From Talinum fruticosum (lineage: Eukaryota > Streptophyta > Magnoliopsida > Caryophyllales > Talinaceae): a DNA stretch of 64,000 nt. The DNA lies in assembly GCA_021018815.1 (NCBI GenBank), contig JAITYX010000010.1:2790001-2854000 (forward strand), given 5' to 3'. Positions 36,580 through 46,616 of this stretch are shown here, piece after piece (positions within the stretch are counted from its first letter, which is position 1; the number at the start of each line of letters is the position of its first letter). The translations under genes were made by a program, and so were the position numbers. The notes below the pieces were generated by a model. That model worked only from the letters and a program-made list of their open reading frames with translations. It had not been told where the DNA came from and made no database searches.

Positions 36580-37008
36580 CAAAATCCTTTGCCTTAACAT
36601 TCGTTTTCAATTAGATAATTGAATGCGAAGCCAAGAACTCATGTTCATAACCTTCTATCCTCATAACTTCTTCAAAAAGTAGCTCAACATTGAGCTTGGA
36701 TTTGGAGACTTTTTCAAGAGCCATATCAACTTGACCAAGTTGGGCAGTAATTACTTGTATTTTCGAGTCACCCTCATAAGCTCTTTTCAATTTTTCATTG
36801 ACCGTGATGGTACACCAATAGAAGAAACCGATTGTTTGCCATTTTCTTTCATGGTTTCACTTTCACAATTACTCTTGTCTACTAGATTTATCACATTATC
36901 ACAAGAGTCCACTTCAACATCATCAAATGATTTGGCACAACTTCCTCTAGCTACATCCTTCCTAAGAACAATGGCCATTTCATCACACATCTCAACTTTT
37001 TTATTCAA
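36580..37008 (-). pseudogene. Myb/SANT-like protein fragment, probably PIF/Harbinger ORF1
   Basis: A minus-strand frame 37008-36787 (NKKVEMCDEMAIVLRKDVAR, AKSFDDVEVDS) is followed after a one-base shift near 36785 by KRAYEGDSKIQVITAQLG and VELLFEEVMRIEGYEHEFL down to about 36600. This layout, a variable middle and then an IxxxxxQ...LxxEVxRIEG helix near the C-terminus, fits the Myb/SANT-like DNA-binding proteins encoded by plant Harbinger-type transposons and related host genes. Only the C-terminal half remains; the Myb domain itself is not seen. The fragment is the sequence into which Copia-1 inserted at 36579. Confidence 0.5.
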
Positions 37009-37113
37009 ATACTTGTCCTGTGCGGGATTTGCCTATTTAGAAAAAAAAACATGAAAGAAACATCACAATCATCACAACTTGTTCCCTGCAACAGCTTACT
37101 CAAATAACCAATC

Positions 37114-38373
37114 TGTAGGAATCGCCGGCCTCGTCCGTCCCCTTTGTAGAGGGAGCCGGGATTGGGCTTCCTCATGATTGTCAGGTCTCTTTTTGAAGAT
37201 GATTTTGAAAAGAGGTTTTGAAAGTTTATTAGAAATGGGGATGCATCTCTTATTGGGATTTCTGATTTTTGTAATTCAATTTGAAATAGATTAATCGGAT
37301 AATGATTGGCGATTTTATTAATCTTAATTTAGAAATTTCTTTTAGAAGCTTTGGGATATTATTTCATGATTTAAGAAAAAAAAAATTAGGTTCATTTCTG
37401 CCACAAGGCCTATAGGCCAAAATTGTGTGAAAACATTGACTTGGACCAAAGCCTTGCCCGGTGACCGTCCGATGCTAGCAAGAGCCAACACCGTACGGTC
37501 GCTGGCGCCGGCTATGGGCCGTCAATGAAGAACTCGGTCTCAGTCCATGGCTTAAACTCTCATAAATAAAATTTACTTTTTGTCAATTTAAATAAGAAAT
37601 GTCGAGGAGCAGTTTAAGGAGAAATAAAATGAAAAATAAGGGTCGCCAGTCATTTTTGAGAAATAAAAACTAACAAAAATAGAAAGAAGACTCTTCCGAT
37701 CTTAGTATAGGAAAACTAAGATTGAAAGAGGTTTAAAATTTGATTCTATCAGTCTAGAACCGAGAATCTAAATTTGGGGGCAAAGGTATGAAGTATAGGG
37801 ATAAGCCTTTCCATTCGGCCCGTCAACGGACGACCTTTACTAATTTGAGATGTGTGTTTAAAAATGTGTCTCAAGCAAACATACAACATACAAATATTAG
37901 AATTTAAATCAAGCAAGGCATGCGAATAAAGCAATAAAACAAATAAGAAAATAATAAAAGAAAAGCAATAAAGAAAGTGGTAAAGGAAAGCGATAAAAAT
38001 AAATTACAAGCAGACGAGAAGGAATTGAAAGCGATTACATCCTTATATCCACAATACGAAAAGTGATAAAATGAGATAATTAAATAAATTGTTAAAACCC
38101 AAAGGAAATGAACGCCCTCAGGTTGTTCCCACTGTTGATCTTGATCTCAAACCAGATCCGAAATCGTGATGGTGGTGAATGAATACTAAACGCGACTTTT
38201 ATGAAGCTTGGTGGAGGTAGAATGATTTACGAGAATGAAAATGATAAAGGTTAGAGGATCAAATGTTGGTCTAATAGTGAGGATTAGTTGAAAGGAAGCT
38301 AAGAGATCAGAATACGTAAAGCATTCAATAGCTCTTAGCTAGATTTCAGCAAGATTTAGCATAGGGAATGGCC
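37114..38373 (-). repeat. Tat/Ogre-like LTR fragment (copy 1)
   Basis: Aligns over most of its length with 49530-50730 and from its middle on with about 50930-51750 (shared words such as agtataggaaaactaag and ggataagcc). The similarity to copy 2 stops at 38373, just before where copy 2 has ctatttatag, so this copy has lost its U3 and TATA region. Confidence 0.65.
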
Positions 38374-40442
38374 ATTTCTTGTATCCTTGTCAAGCTCGGC
38401 CGAATTTACCAATAAAAGGGAGCTTGGTGTGTTCATTTTGCACACTTCACTTACTCTTCTCTTTGCTTCCTCTTGCTTGCTCTTAACTTTGCTCTAGTTT
38501 GCTCATACTTATCTTGAGAAAACTAGCTTGGTTTTCATACACAATTTCTCCAAAAATGTCTAAAAGGTGTGCCCCTCCCGTTAAGAGGACAAGAGTTATA
38601 AGTCTAGTCCATGATAACTTCTTGGAACGAGAATGGCGCCCTTACCACGAGTGGAGCCCCAATGACCTCTTAGTGGAAGCCGAGAGCCATGTCTCCTCTC
38701 TTGCTATCTCTACCTCTGTAAGCTTGTTGGCTTTAGCTTCTTTCTTTGTATGTTTGGAGTGGTACTTCTACTAACTAAAAATCTTGTTGGATTTCCATTT
38801 CGTAGAAGGGAACTATTTGGAGTAGTAGTGTTATTCGAAAATTCATCGAGACATTCAAGCGGAGGAATTACCCCTTAAAGCACATCATGAACAAGGTCTG
38901 GGTTTGACCCTTTCTTTATTACTTTAAACCATTTCGTGAGCGAAAGGAGAGTGACCCTACTTAGGCCATCAAGTGAACAGTTTTGGGATACCACTAACAT
39001 CTTTCATCTCCCATTTGGGGAAATCACAATTACACCTCTGGATTTTACCGTTCTTTCCGGTTTGGGCTTCTCGGGGAACCTTTAATTTACGACTAGGATT
39101 TGTATAAAAATCGTGACTATTTGCGTCACCTTTTTGGTCTTATTGCTATTGATATCCTCGGGCCAATTTCTTTATATATACTCTTCTTTTTGAGGCCTTT
39201 GAAAATGTTGAGTTGTGGGCCCAACACATTCCACAACAACAAGTCCGGATAGTGTCTGGCGCTTATGTTAAGCACATCCATTTTCTCGAACCAAGCTTCA
39301 AAACTGTACATCCTCTATTTGGTGAACTTAGTAGACTTTGACAAAATTAAGGACCTTAATTGCGGTGTGCCCACCTATACTTGTCTTATAAGGGGTTTAC
39401 GCTCCGGGGTTAGGCACACCACGGCTAAGAAGGACTTGTTGAATTACATGCCCTTATGTGGCTTATGGAAGATCATTGAGGTATGCCCGATCCCTTCTTT
39501 TAATTTCCGAAATATCTTATCTTTCATAGATAAGGATCTTACTTGCTTTATGAACTTGTAGTCATGGTTATACGAGTACTTACCCCATCTTTCACCCGGT
39601 TCAAGGAACTATCCTTCTTTCCTGGCTTCGATAGCGTGGGAGAAAGTCCACCGAGAACAATGAAAGGCGCATGATATCGCCTATTTGATGTCTACCCTCA
39701 ACCACATGGCCATAGTATGTCACTTTTAAGCTTAAAATTTAAGCTAGAATGGCCTAGAAATTTCCCTTTCTTTCTGTCCAATTTTTCGCCCCAACCCACG
39801 ACTCGTGGTAGGCCAATGGGCACGGCCGTGGTGGCCGGTGTTGGCCAAATATCCGAGCATTTCCTGCCCAATTTTGCTGGTTTCTTGTTTGTCTGCTCAT
39901 AAGTCCTATATGTGCAGGTTAATTTCCATCCTTGGGCTCAAACTCAGCTTCCTCCAAGCCTAAGCGTAGCAAGGAGTTGAGTGAAAGGCGAATTTTCCGT
40001 GAGGATTCATTGTGTTTTTGTTAATATCTTCGTGGGCGGGTTACGACACAAAATCATTACATTACGTGGCCTCGTTTTGTTCCCGAAGATCTTCCTTGGT
40101 CATTGTTTTATTTCCGCTCCATAACTCAAAAGGAGCAGGAAGAAATAATCACTGGGTATCTTTACACCTAGTTCTTGGATATGAATTTGTCCTATGTTCA
40201 ATATTTAGGATGAATCATGACACAATTGGTGACTCTTCATCTACCCTTTTGCGCAATTGAATTTCTTACATGGAAATTTAACTTCATCACTACAGCTTCT
40301 CCCAAGCGATATGTACATTCCGAGCCTTGATGTCGATGCATACTAACCCGGGAGTCCCTATGTTATGTTAGGATCCTTGAAATACCCTAAAATGAATGCA
40401 TGGGGCATCCTCTTCTAAAAAATTGGAAAAGGTAAGAGTATT

Positions 40443-41731
40443 TGATGGAGAGTGGGCAGCCTTCTATTTTGAGCTGTGTGACATTAATGGAAAGTGGCCA
40501 GCCATGGGTAAAAAGACAGAAAATGTTCAGCTCAACGTGCATGCAAAACAACCGGGAATGCTTGTATTTTTCAAGCACATAATGTCGTTTGAGCCGGGAG
40601 GTTAATCATTGATTACTTGTTCATAAATAAATCAAGGTGTTAAGGAAGATAGTTGAGGAATCAAGCTCACCAAATTTCCATGGTTAAGCAAGGGAAGATC
40701 GGCCAAGTACAAATCAAGCAATGTTACAAGTATTATTATCTTAAGAGCTTTGAACATAAATAAATTCATGTCATGATGGGTCGGTCCAAGGGAGGGCCAA
40801 AAGGGCTTATGGTCATGCATCACATGGAGCTGCCAAGAACACCAAGCTAGAAGCATTCTAGAAGACACTACCACTAGTGGAAGGTGGTTAGAAAAGAGCT
40901 TGGAGAAGGGGCAACAAATCTTGGCCACATGTTCCCTATCAAACAATACTTGGCTAGAAATTCTTCAAGCTTAACTTGGGGAGGAGGAAAGCATCTAATT
41001 AGTTGGCATTTTTGTTTTGCTTTATTTCATATTTTTCAGCTTGGATTCGGTTATGTAATTGCTCATATGAAGCATTATATATTCAGCACCTATGCACCAT
41101 TGTAAGACACCTTTGATGAAATATATGAGTTTATACTCGAGCTGGATTTGCTCACCCTTCGGAACTCTCATTGCTGTATCCTAGTGTGGCAGCTAGGTGG
41201 TGTCCTGTGAGTCCTTCCAATCTCCCGGTGGTGTTGCTGTATCCGGACAGATTGAAGGTGCCCCTCGGTTCTTACTCGGTGGTGTTTTCCGTATCCGAGC
41301 TAGGACCTTGGTATTATCCCCTCACTTCATCAATTCATATCTCACAATCTACCCAGCCATTTCATTCCAAATTTTAACCACAATCCTTCCTGTCCATCTA
41401 CTTCCATTCCACCAATTTTCAGCTCCATCCAAGAACACCTCCATCCTCCACACCAAAATCAAACAAAGGGTGTCTGTCTCGTACAGCCAGCCGGTTACCT
41501 CAGCTTCAGGCTATCTGTTCAGGGAGTTCCCCTTATCCAAATTCAACGAAACTTGGTCACGATCATCATCTACCAGTTACCATCCTTCCCACCAAATTTC
41601 AGCCAAGACCAAGCACTTTTGCCCCTCCATTTCCCCAATCTGCCAAGATTGCGCAAGCAGGCCGCATTCTCGCCCGGTTGTGCTTCTTGCGGTTTGCTAT
41701 CCATTTTCTTTGCTTCCGCCACTACACATCA
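40443..41731 (+). repeat. 5' LTR of the TR-GAG element
   Basis: TGATGGAGAGTGGG to CTACACATCA. A tatatattc box lies near 41076-41085. All frames inside have exact twins in the 3' LTR and are not genes. Confidence 0.95.
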
Positions 41732-41735
41732 TTTT

Positions 41736-41747
41736 TGGTATCAGAGC
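41736..41747 (+). other. Primer binding site of the TR-GAG element
   Basis: tggtatcagagc, four bases after the LTR: the standard site complementary to the initiator Met-tRNA 3' end. Confidence 0.93.
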
Positions 41748-41832
41748 AAGTTCTGAACCTAGGGTGATTGTGTCCATTTCCCCAAAAAATTAAAAACCAC
41801 AAAAAATAGCCAGCCACAAAAACTTCCCAGCC

Positions 41833-43656
41833 ATGAGTGCAAGCATGACTTTGGAAGAGAGGTTTGAAATGTTAATGAAGGAGAATGAGTACCTCCGAAA
41901 ACAGCTTGGGCGTGACATGAAGGCAAGGCGTGACCAGCTAAGGAGTGAATCACCTCCTATTCGCTCTAATCCTAGCCTACATGAAGATGATGAGGAGAGC
42001 AATCCTTTTGCCTCCACGGATAGTGAAAGGCAATCAAAAAGAAGTTCTAGGCGGTCCAAATCACACTACCAAGACTTCAAAGTTGAGATTCCGGAATTTG
42101 AAGGGAGATTGCATCCGGATGAGTTCCTTGATTGGATGAGGACCGTGGAAAGAATTTTTGATTACAAAGAAGTACCAAACGAGAAGAAGGTGAAGCTTGT
42201 TGCACTCAAGCTTAGAGGCTTTGCTTCCACTTGGTGGGAAAATTTGAAGCACAAAAGAGTAAGGGACAAGAAGCCTAAAATCAAAAGTTGGGAGAAAATG
42301 AGAGCTAAGCTCAAAGCTCGTTTTCTACCACCTACTTATGTCCAAGATAGTTTTCTCCAACTCTATACTCTACAACAAGGCAATATGAGTGTAGAAGAAT
42401 ACACTAGAGAGTTTGAGAAATTGTTGATCAAATGTGATTTGCAAGAGAATGAGGACCAAACAATTGTGAGGTACTTAGGCGGTTTGGATGCTAAGTATGC
42501 TCAAATTGTGGAGCTACAACATTTTACCACATTTGATGAGGTGTGTCACTTGGCACACAAGGTGGAGCAACAAAAGAAAAATCGGTTTGCCAAAAAGGAG
42601 GTGCCTAAAATTTTTCCCTCTCAAAGAAGCCAACCCTTCTACAAGGGGAGTCCCCAACCCCTTCCTCAAACAACTCCAAACCCCACAAAACAGCCCGTCC
42701 AACCTCCAAACCCACCCAAAGCTCTACCAACTCCAAGTGACCCGCGAAGGTGTTTTAAATGCCATGGTTTTGGACATATTGCCGCGGAATGTCCAAACCG
42801 TAGGGTAATGGCCTTGGTTGAATACCAAGAGCCCTTGATGGATGAGCATGAAACCGAGAAGGAGCTACTCTTGCTAGATGATGTAGAGGAAGTGATAGAA
42901 GAGGCGGATGAAGGAGAAATGTTGGTGTTAAGAAGGACCTTGAGCGGATTCAAGGATCCGAATGAGGAGCAACGTGAACATATTTTTCACACAAGGGGTA
43001 CGGTCCGAGACAAGGTGTGTTCCATTGTCATCGATGGAGGTAGTTGTGCTAACGTGGCTGCCTCTACAATGGTAGACAAGCTTGGACTTCATGCTTCGGT
43101 CCACCCTCACCCCTATAATGTCCAATGGCTTAGTCAAGGTAAAGGACTTCAAGTTAATTCTCGTTGTCTTCTTTCATTTAGTATTGGTAAGCACTACCAT
43201 GATGAGTTGTGGTGTGATGTGATTCCTATGGATGCTTGCCATATATTACTTGGGAGACCTTGGCTATATGACCGAAGGGTGACACATGATGGCTTCAAGA
43301 ACACCTACACCTTCACCAAGGATGGAAAGAAAATCACCTTAGCTCCTTTGCCCCCTAGCCAATGTAATCCGAAGCCACAAAACTCTACTTCCCAAAATGA
43401 CCTATTGCTTACACTTGGAGAACCTCTCTTCAAGGATAAGCAACAAGAGTTTTTTCCTTACCAAACACAAATTTCCCCATCTTTCCATAAAACCGAAAAC
43501 CCTCCACAAAATGTACATCTCCTCACCGTCACTCCACAAGCCAAAATTGTCCTTGACCCTCTACACAACAATCCTTTTCACTCGCCACCACAAAAAAACC
43601 ATGTCTCCAAAAGGACCCCATCCCGGAGCTATTTTTCTCACATGGCCAGAATGTGA
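41833..43656 (+). CDS. Intact Gag-protease polyprotein of a chromovirus-like gypsy element
   Basis: 607-residue open frame, ATG at 41833 about 100 bases behind the 5' LTR. An N-terminal coiled-coil (residues ~5-25, LEERFEMLMKENEYLRKQL) precedes a Retrotrans_gag domain (residues ~82-250: EFLDWMRTVERIF, LRGFASTWWENL, LKARFLPPTYV, MSVEEYTREFEKLL). A Pro/Gln-rich linker leads to a CCHC zinc knuckle CFKCHGFGHIAAEC (residues ~307-320). A retropepsin-like domain follows, with IDGGSCANVAA near residues 399-409 (DGG where cellular proteases have DTG/DSG, as is usual in plant chromoviruses) and ILLGRPWLYDRRVTHDGF near residues 474-491. The protein stops soon after, where RT would begin in a full element. 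It should assemble particles and process itself; no in-frame damage is visible. The only large intact frame in the window. Confidence 0.9.
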   Translation: MSASMTLEERFEMLMKENEYLRKQLGRDMKARRDQLRSESPPIRSNPSLHEDDEESNPFASTDSERQSKRSSRRSKSHYQDFKVEIPEFEGRLHPDEFLDWMRTVERIFDYKEVPNEKKVKLVALKLRGFASTWWENLKHKRVRDKKPKIKSWEKMRAKLKARFLPPTYVQDSFLQLYTLQQGNMSVEEYTREFEKLLIKCDLQENEDQTIVRYLGGLDAKYAQIVELQHFTTFDEVCHLAHKVEQQKKNRFAKKEVPKIFPSQRSQPFYKGSPQPLPQTTPNPTKQPVQPPNPPKALPTPSDPRRCFKCHGFGHIAAECPNRRVMALVEYQEPLMDEHETEKELLLLDDVEEVIEEADEGEMLVLRRTLSGFKDPNEEQREHIFHTRGTVRDKVCSIVIDGGSCANVAASTMVDKLGLHASVHPHPYNVQWLSQGKGLQVNSRCLLSFSIGKHYHDELWCDVIPMDACHILLGRPWLYDRRVTHDGFKNTYTFTKDGKKITLAPLPPSQCNPKPQNSTSQNDLLLTLGEPLFKDKQQEFFPYQTQISPSFHKTENPPQNVHLLTVTPQAKIVLDPLHNNPFHSPPQKNHVSKRTPSRSYFSHMARM

Positions 43657-43667
43657 TTTAAAGGCCA

Positions 43668-44171
43668 ATGGTGCTGAAACATGGGCAGATGACCGAGAAG
43701 AACAACGAAGAAATTCCATGGACAGCCCCCATTTTTTCTATACCAAAGAAGGGTGACTTCCTTTTCATTGGTAAGTGGTTGTTAAGTCCACATTATGGCC
43801 TGTCCGAATCTGTTGTTCAATGGAAGGACAATGTAAGTTTGATTGCTTTTGATGGTATTTTGAGGCCAAATCATTTCTGTCCAAACGTTGAACATGGAGT
43901 TGTGGAGTTTGTTGTGCCAACTTTCATGGTACCAAAGGAAGTTGTGTATCTTCCTCAATGTTTGCGGTTTGATGTGCCTAATGAGGACCGAGGCAACCCC
44001 TACATCATGAGCATACTCGGAGAACATCCGGGCTGGCTGCATGGACGAGGCCTGCTCCCACAATTAACCGTCTGCCTGGGCATACAAGGAAACTCCATTT
44101 TTGTTCTCAACACAAGCGCCAACATGGTCAAATTTTTTCACACCCGGAGCATGTTATTTGTGCGAATTTGA
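43668..44171 (+). CDS. Unrecognised 167-residue frame downstream of Gag
   Basis: Open frame 11 bases behind the Gag stop, in another frame, running almost to the polypurine tract. It reads MVLKHGQMTEKNNEE, then FVVPTFMVPKEVVYLP and ILGEHPGWLHGRGLL. I recognise no pol domain. It may be remnant or captured sequence filling the space where pol was deleted; a 282-base frame on the other strand overlaps it. There is no upstream promoter of its own. Coding status is uncertain. Confidence 0.3.
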   Translation: MVLKHGQMTEKNNEEIPWTAPIFSIPKKGDFLFIGKWLLSPHYGLSESVVQWKDNVSLIAFDGILRPNHFCPNVEHGVVEFVVPTFMVPKEVVYLPQCLRFDVPNEDRGNPYIMSILGEHPGWLHGRGLLPQLTVCLGIQGNSIFVLNTSANMVKFFHTRSMLFVRI

Positions 44172-44189
44172 GGGCAAATTCTCTCCTAC

Positions 44190-44199
44190 AAGGGGAGAA
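44190..44199 (+). other. Polypurine tract of the TR-GAG element
   Basis: aaggggagaa directly before the 3' LTR start TGATGGAG. Confidence 0.85.
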
Positions 44200-45488
44200 T
44201 GATGGAGAGTGGGCAGCCTTCTGTTTTGAGCTGTGTGACATTAATGGAAAGTGGCCAGCCATGGGTAAAAAGACAGAAAATGTTCAGCTCAACGTGCATG
44301 CAAAACAACCGGGAATGCTTGTATTTTTCAAGCACATAATGTCGTTTGAGCCGGGAGGTTAATCATTGATTACTTGTTCATAAATAAATCAAGGTGTTAA
44401 GGAAGATAGTTGAGGAATCAAGCTCACCAAATTTCCATGGTTAAGCAAGGGAAGATCGGCCAAGTACAAATCAAGCAATGTTACAAGTATTATTATCTTA
44501 AGAGCTTTGAACATAAATAAATTCATGTCATGATGGGTCGGTCCAAGGGAGGGCCAAAAGGGCTTATGGTCATGCATCACATGGAGCTGCCAAGAACACC
44601 AAGCTAGAAGCATTCTAGAAGACACTACCACTAGTGGAAGGTGGTTAGAAAAGAGCTTGGAGAAGGGGCAACAAATCTTGGCCACATGTTCCCTATCAAA
44701 CAATACTTGGCTAGAAATTCTTCAAGCTTAACTTGGGGAGGAGGAAAGCATCTAATTAGTTGGCATTTTTGTTTTGCTTTATTTCATATTTTTCAGCTTG
44801 GATTCGGTTATGTAATTGCTCATATGAAGCATTATATATTCAGCACCTATGCACCATTGTAAGACACCTTTGATGAAATATATGAGTTTATACTCGAGCT
44901 GGATTTGCTCACCCTTCGGAACTCTCATTGCTGTATCCTAGTGTGGCAGCTAGGTGGTGTCCTGTGAGTCCTTCCAATCTCCCGGTGGTGTTGCTGTATC
45001 CGGACAGATTGAAGGTGCCCCTCGGTTCTTACTCGGTGGTGTTTTCCGTATCCGAGCTAGGACCTTGGTATTATCCCCTCACTTCATCAATTCATATCTC
45101 ACAATCTACCCAGCCATTTCATTCCAAATTTTAACCACAATCCTTCCTGTCCATCTACTTCCATTCCACCAATTTTCAGCTCCATCCAAGAACACCTCCA
45201 TCCTCCACACCAAAATCAAACAAAGGGTGTCCTGTCTGTACAGCCAGCCGGTTACCTCAGCTTCAGGCTATCTGTTCAGGGAGTTCCCCTTATCCAAATT
45301 CAACGAAACTTGGTCACGATCATCATCTACCAGTTACCATCCTTCCCACCAAATTTCAGCCAAGACCAAGCACTTTTGCCCCTCCATTTCCCCAATCTGC
45401 CAAGATTGCGCAAGAAGGCCGCATTCTCGCCCGGTTGTGCTTCTTGCGGTTTGCTATCCATTTTCTTTGCTTCCGCCACTACACATCA
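44200..45488 (+). repeat. 3' LTR of the TR-GAG element
   Basis: 1289 bp, same length as the 5' LTR and nearly identical; visible differences at 44223, around 45230-45242 and at 45415. Confidence 0.95.
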
Positions 45489-46501
45489 GTATTATACTCT
45501 TTTACTATTAGCTGAATGCTAAAAGTGTGTTGCTAACACAATAAATTTGCAGTATGATCAGGAGCAATCTCAAACTATGTCCATAAGGCTCCGATCCGCC
45601 CTTGAGGCTTCCAAGGACTCGTTTATTAGTCGGACATTCCGAACATTTTGGGTGAGCTTTAGTTAGTCAAAATGCTAACTGAAGAGCTTTTAGTAGATTT
45701 GCTAACCACTCTATTATTTTTGTAGGACCGCTGATATAGGTTTGCTTCATTGGGAGGTTTCCTTGGCAGCTTCGAGGCTCGGATACACCCCTCTAGCCAA
45801 CAGATGCCATCTAGTAGCACATCCGGAGCTAGTACTTCCCTTTGTTCCTCTCGGCTTTCTCACGGACGTATCGCTTTGAGGCGGGGCCAAGTACTTCCCT
45901 ACCGGGCTGCTTAGTTTTTCTAGTGTTTGGCGTAGCTCTTCCGAGGACTCGCATGGATGTCATGCCTTTAAAAGTGCTTGACCCTTATGGAAACCGCTAC
46001 GATTTTCATCGGATGTCGTATAGTGGACCTTATCATAAGGCTTCTCGACTAACTTTGGAACATGAAGTCGGCTCTTCGCAAATTGCTCGAGGATAGACAC
46101 GTTTCCACTTCAATCATAGATTATTTTGGTAGCTTTCTTTATTTGACACTATGCAATGACATGAATGTAAAGACTCAATTCTAAAATGCTTTCTTTATTT
46201 ATATAATGTGAAAAATCCAACAAAAAATGCAAAGACAAATCGAAAAAAATTGCACTAGCCCTATTCCCCCAAAAGAAATTAATAAAATGAAAAATTAGAA
46301 ATGCCAAGTGCATGGTCTAAAATAACAAGTCGCTGAAATGGGCCAGGAGTAGAAAACCGAAATTGACCCAATGTATAAGGAAGGCTTAGACTGAAAAATT
46401 TAAAGGGACCGACCGATCTCGCCAGCTGACCAACTCCTGGCCCGGAGGTTAGTTGGTGGCGATAGTGTGATGGAGAAAGACTCTCCGGTCCTAGAATCTG
46501 C

Positions 46502-46511
46502 TATAAAAAGG
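46502..46511 (+). promoter_or_regulatory. TATA box upstream of antisense gene 46617
   Basis: tataaaaagg, about 105 bases before the ATG. The homologous gene at 59563 has tataaatag at the same distance. Confidence 0.55.
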
Positions 46512-46616
46512 ACCCGGTGGTCGATGACCAAAAATTACTCAATCTCCTTTTGCAACTCTTTCGAAGAACAGTTCCTCAAAAAATTCCAGCTCCTTCATCC
46601 CTTTTAATTCTTAAAG

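Larger units (their letters stand above)
40443..45488 (+). mobile_element. Young TR-GAG-type Ty3/gypsy element (Gag-protease only)
   Basis: 5046 bp with 1289-bp LTRs at 40443-41731 and 44200-45488, TSD gtatt at 40438-40442 and 45489-45493, a perfect primer site and a polypurine tract. It encodes one intact Gag-protease frame; I can find no reverse transcriptase, RNase H or integrase. The LTRs differ only at a few positions (for example 40466/44223 and 41658/45415), so insertion is recent. The structure fits non-autonomous TR-GAG elements, which keep GAG and rely on pol from relatives. It lies in an intron of PMD pseudogene A (donor ggtaagag before it, acceptor tttgcag at 45547-45553). Confidence 0.93.
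38556..46096 (+). pseudogene. Plant mobile domain (PMD) pseudogene A with introns, interrupted by the TR-GAG element
   Basis: Exon 1 38556-38717 (MSKRCAPPVKRTRVISLVHD) ends at a gtaagc donor; an acceptor at 38815 opens exon 2 (SVIRKFIETFKRR). A later block reads NIFHLPFGEITITPLDF and VLSGLGFSGEP (38990-39080), the core signature of the plant mobile domain. Then KLYILYLVNLVDFDKIKDLN and GLRSGVRHT (39300-39420). After the retroelement (40443-45488) an exon runs 45554-45651, a gt-ag intron follows (45652-45725) and a last exon to about 46096. The copy at 56459-59084 keeps the same exon order and the same last intron. PMD proteins occur as host silencing factors (MAIN, MAIL1) and in transposons. 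Stops, for example near 38960, show it is dead. It stands antisense to the element around it. Confidence 0.68.

Noticed and set aside
37114..38373. A stand-alone MITE or satellite unit
   Set aside because: It is co-linear with longer copies that have a TATA word, an LTR-type end and a primer site next to them.
40632..40946. Repeated frames at 40632-40946 / 44389-44703 and 41197-41793 / 44954-45511, looking like a duplicated gene pair
   Set aside because: They lie in the two LTRs of one retrotransposon and are identical because the LTRs are.
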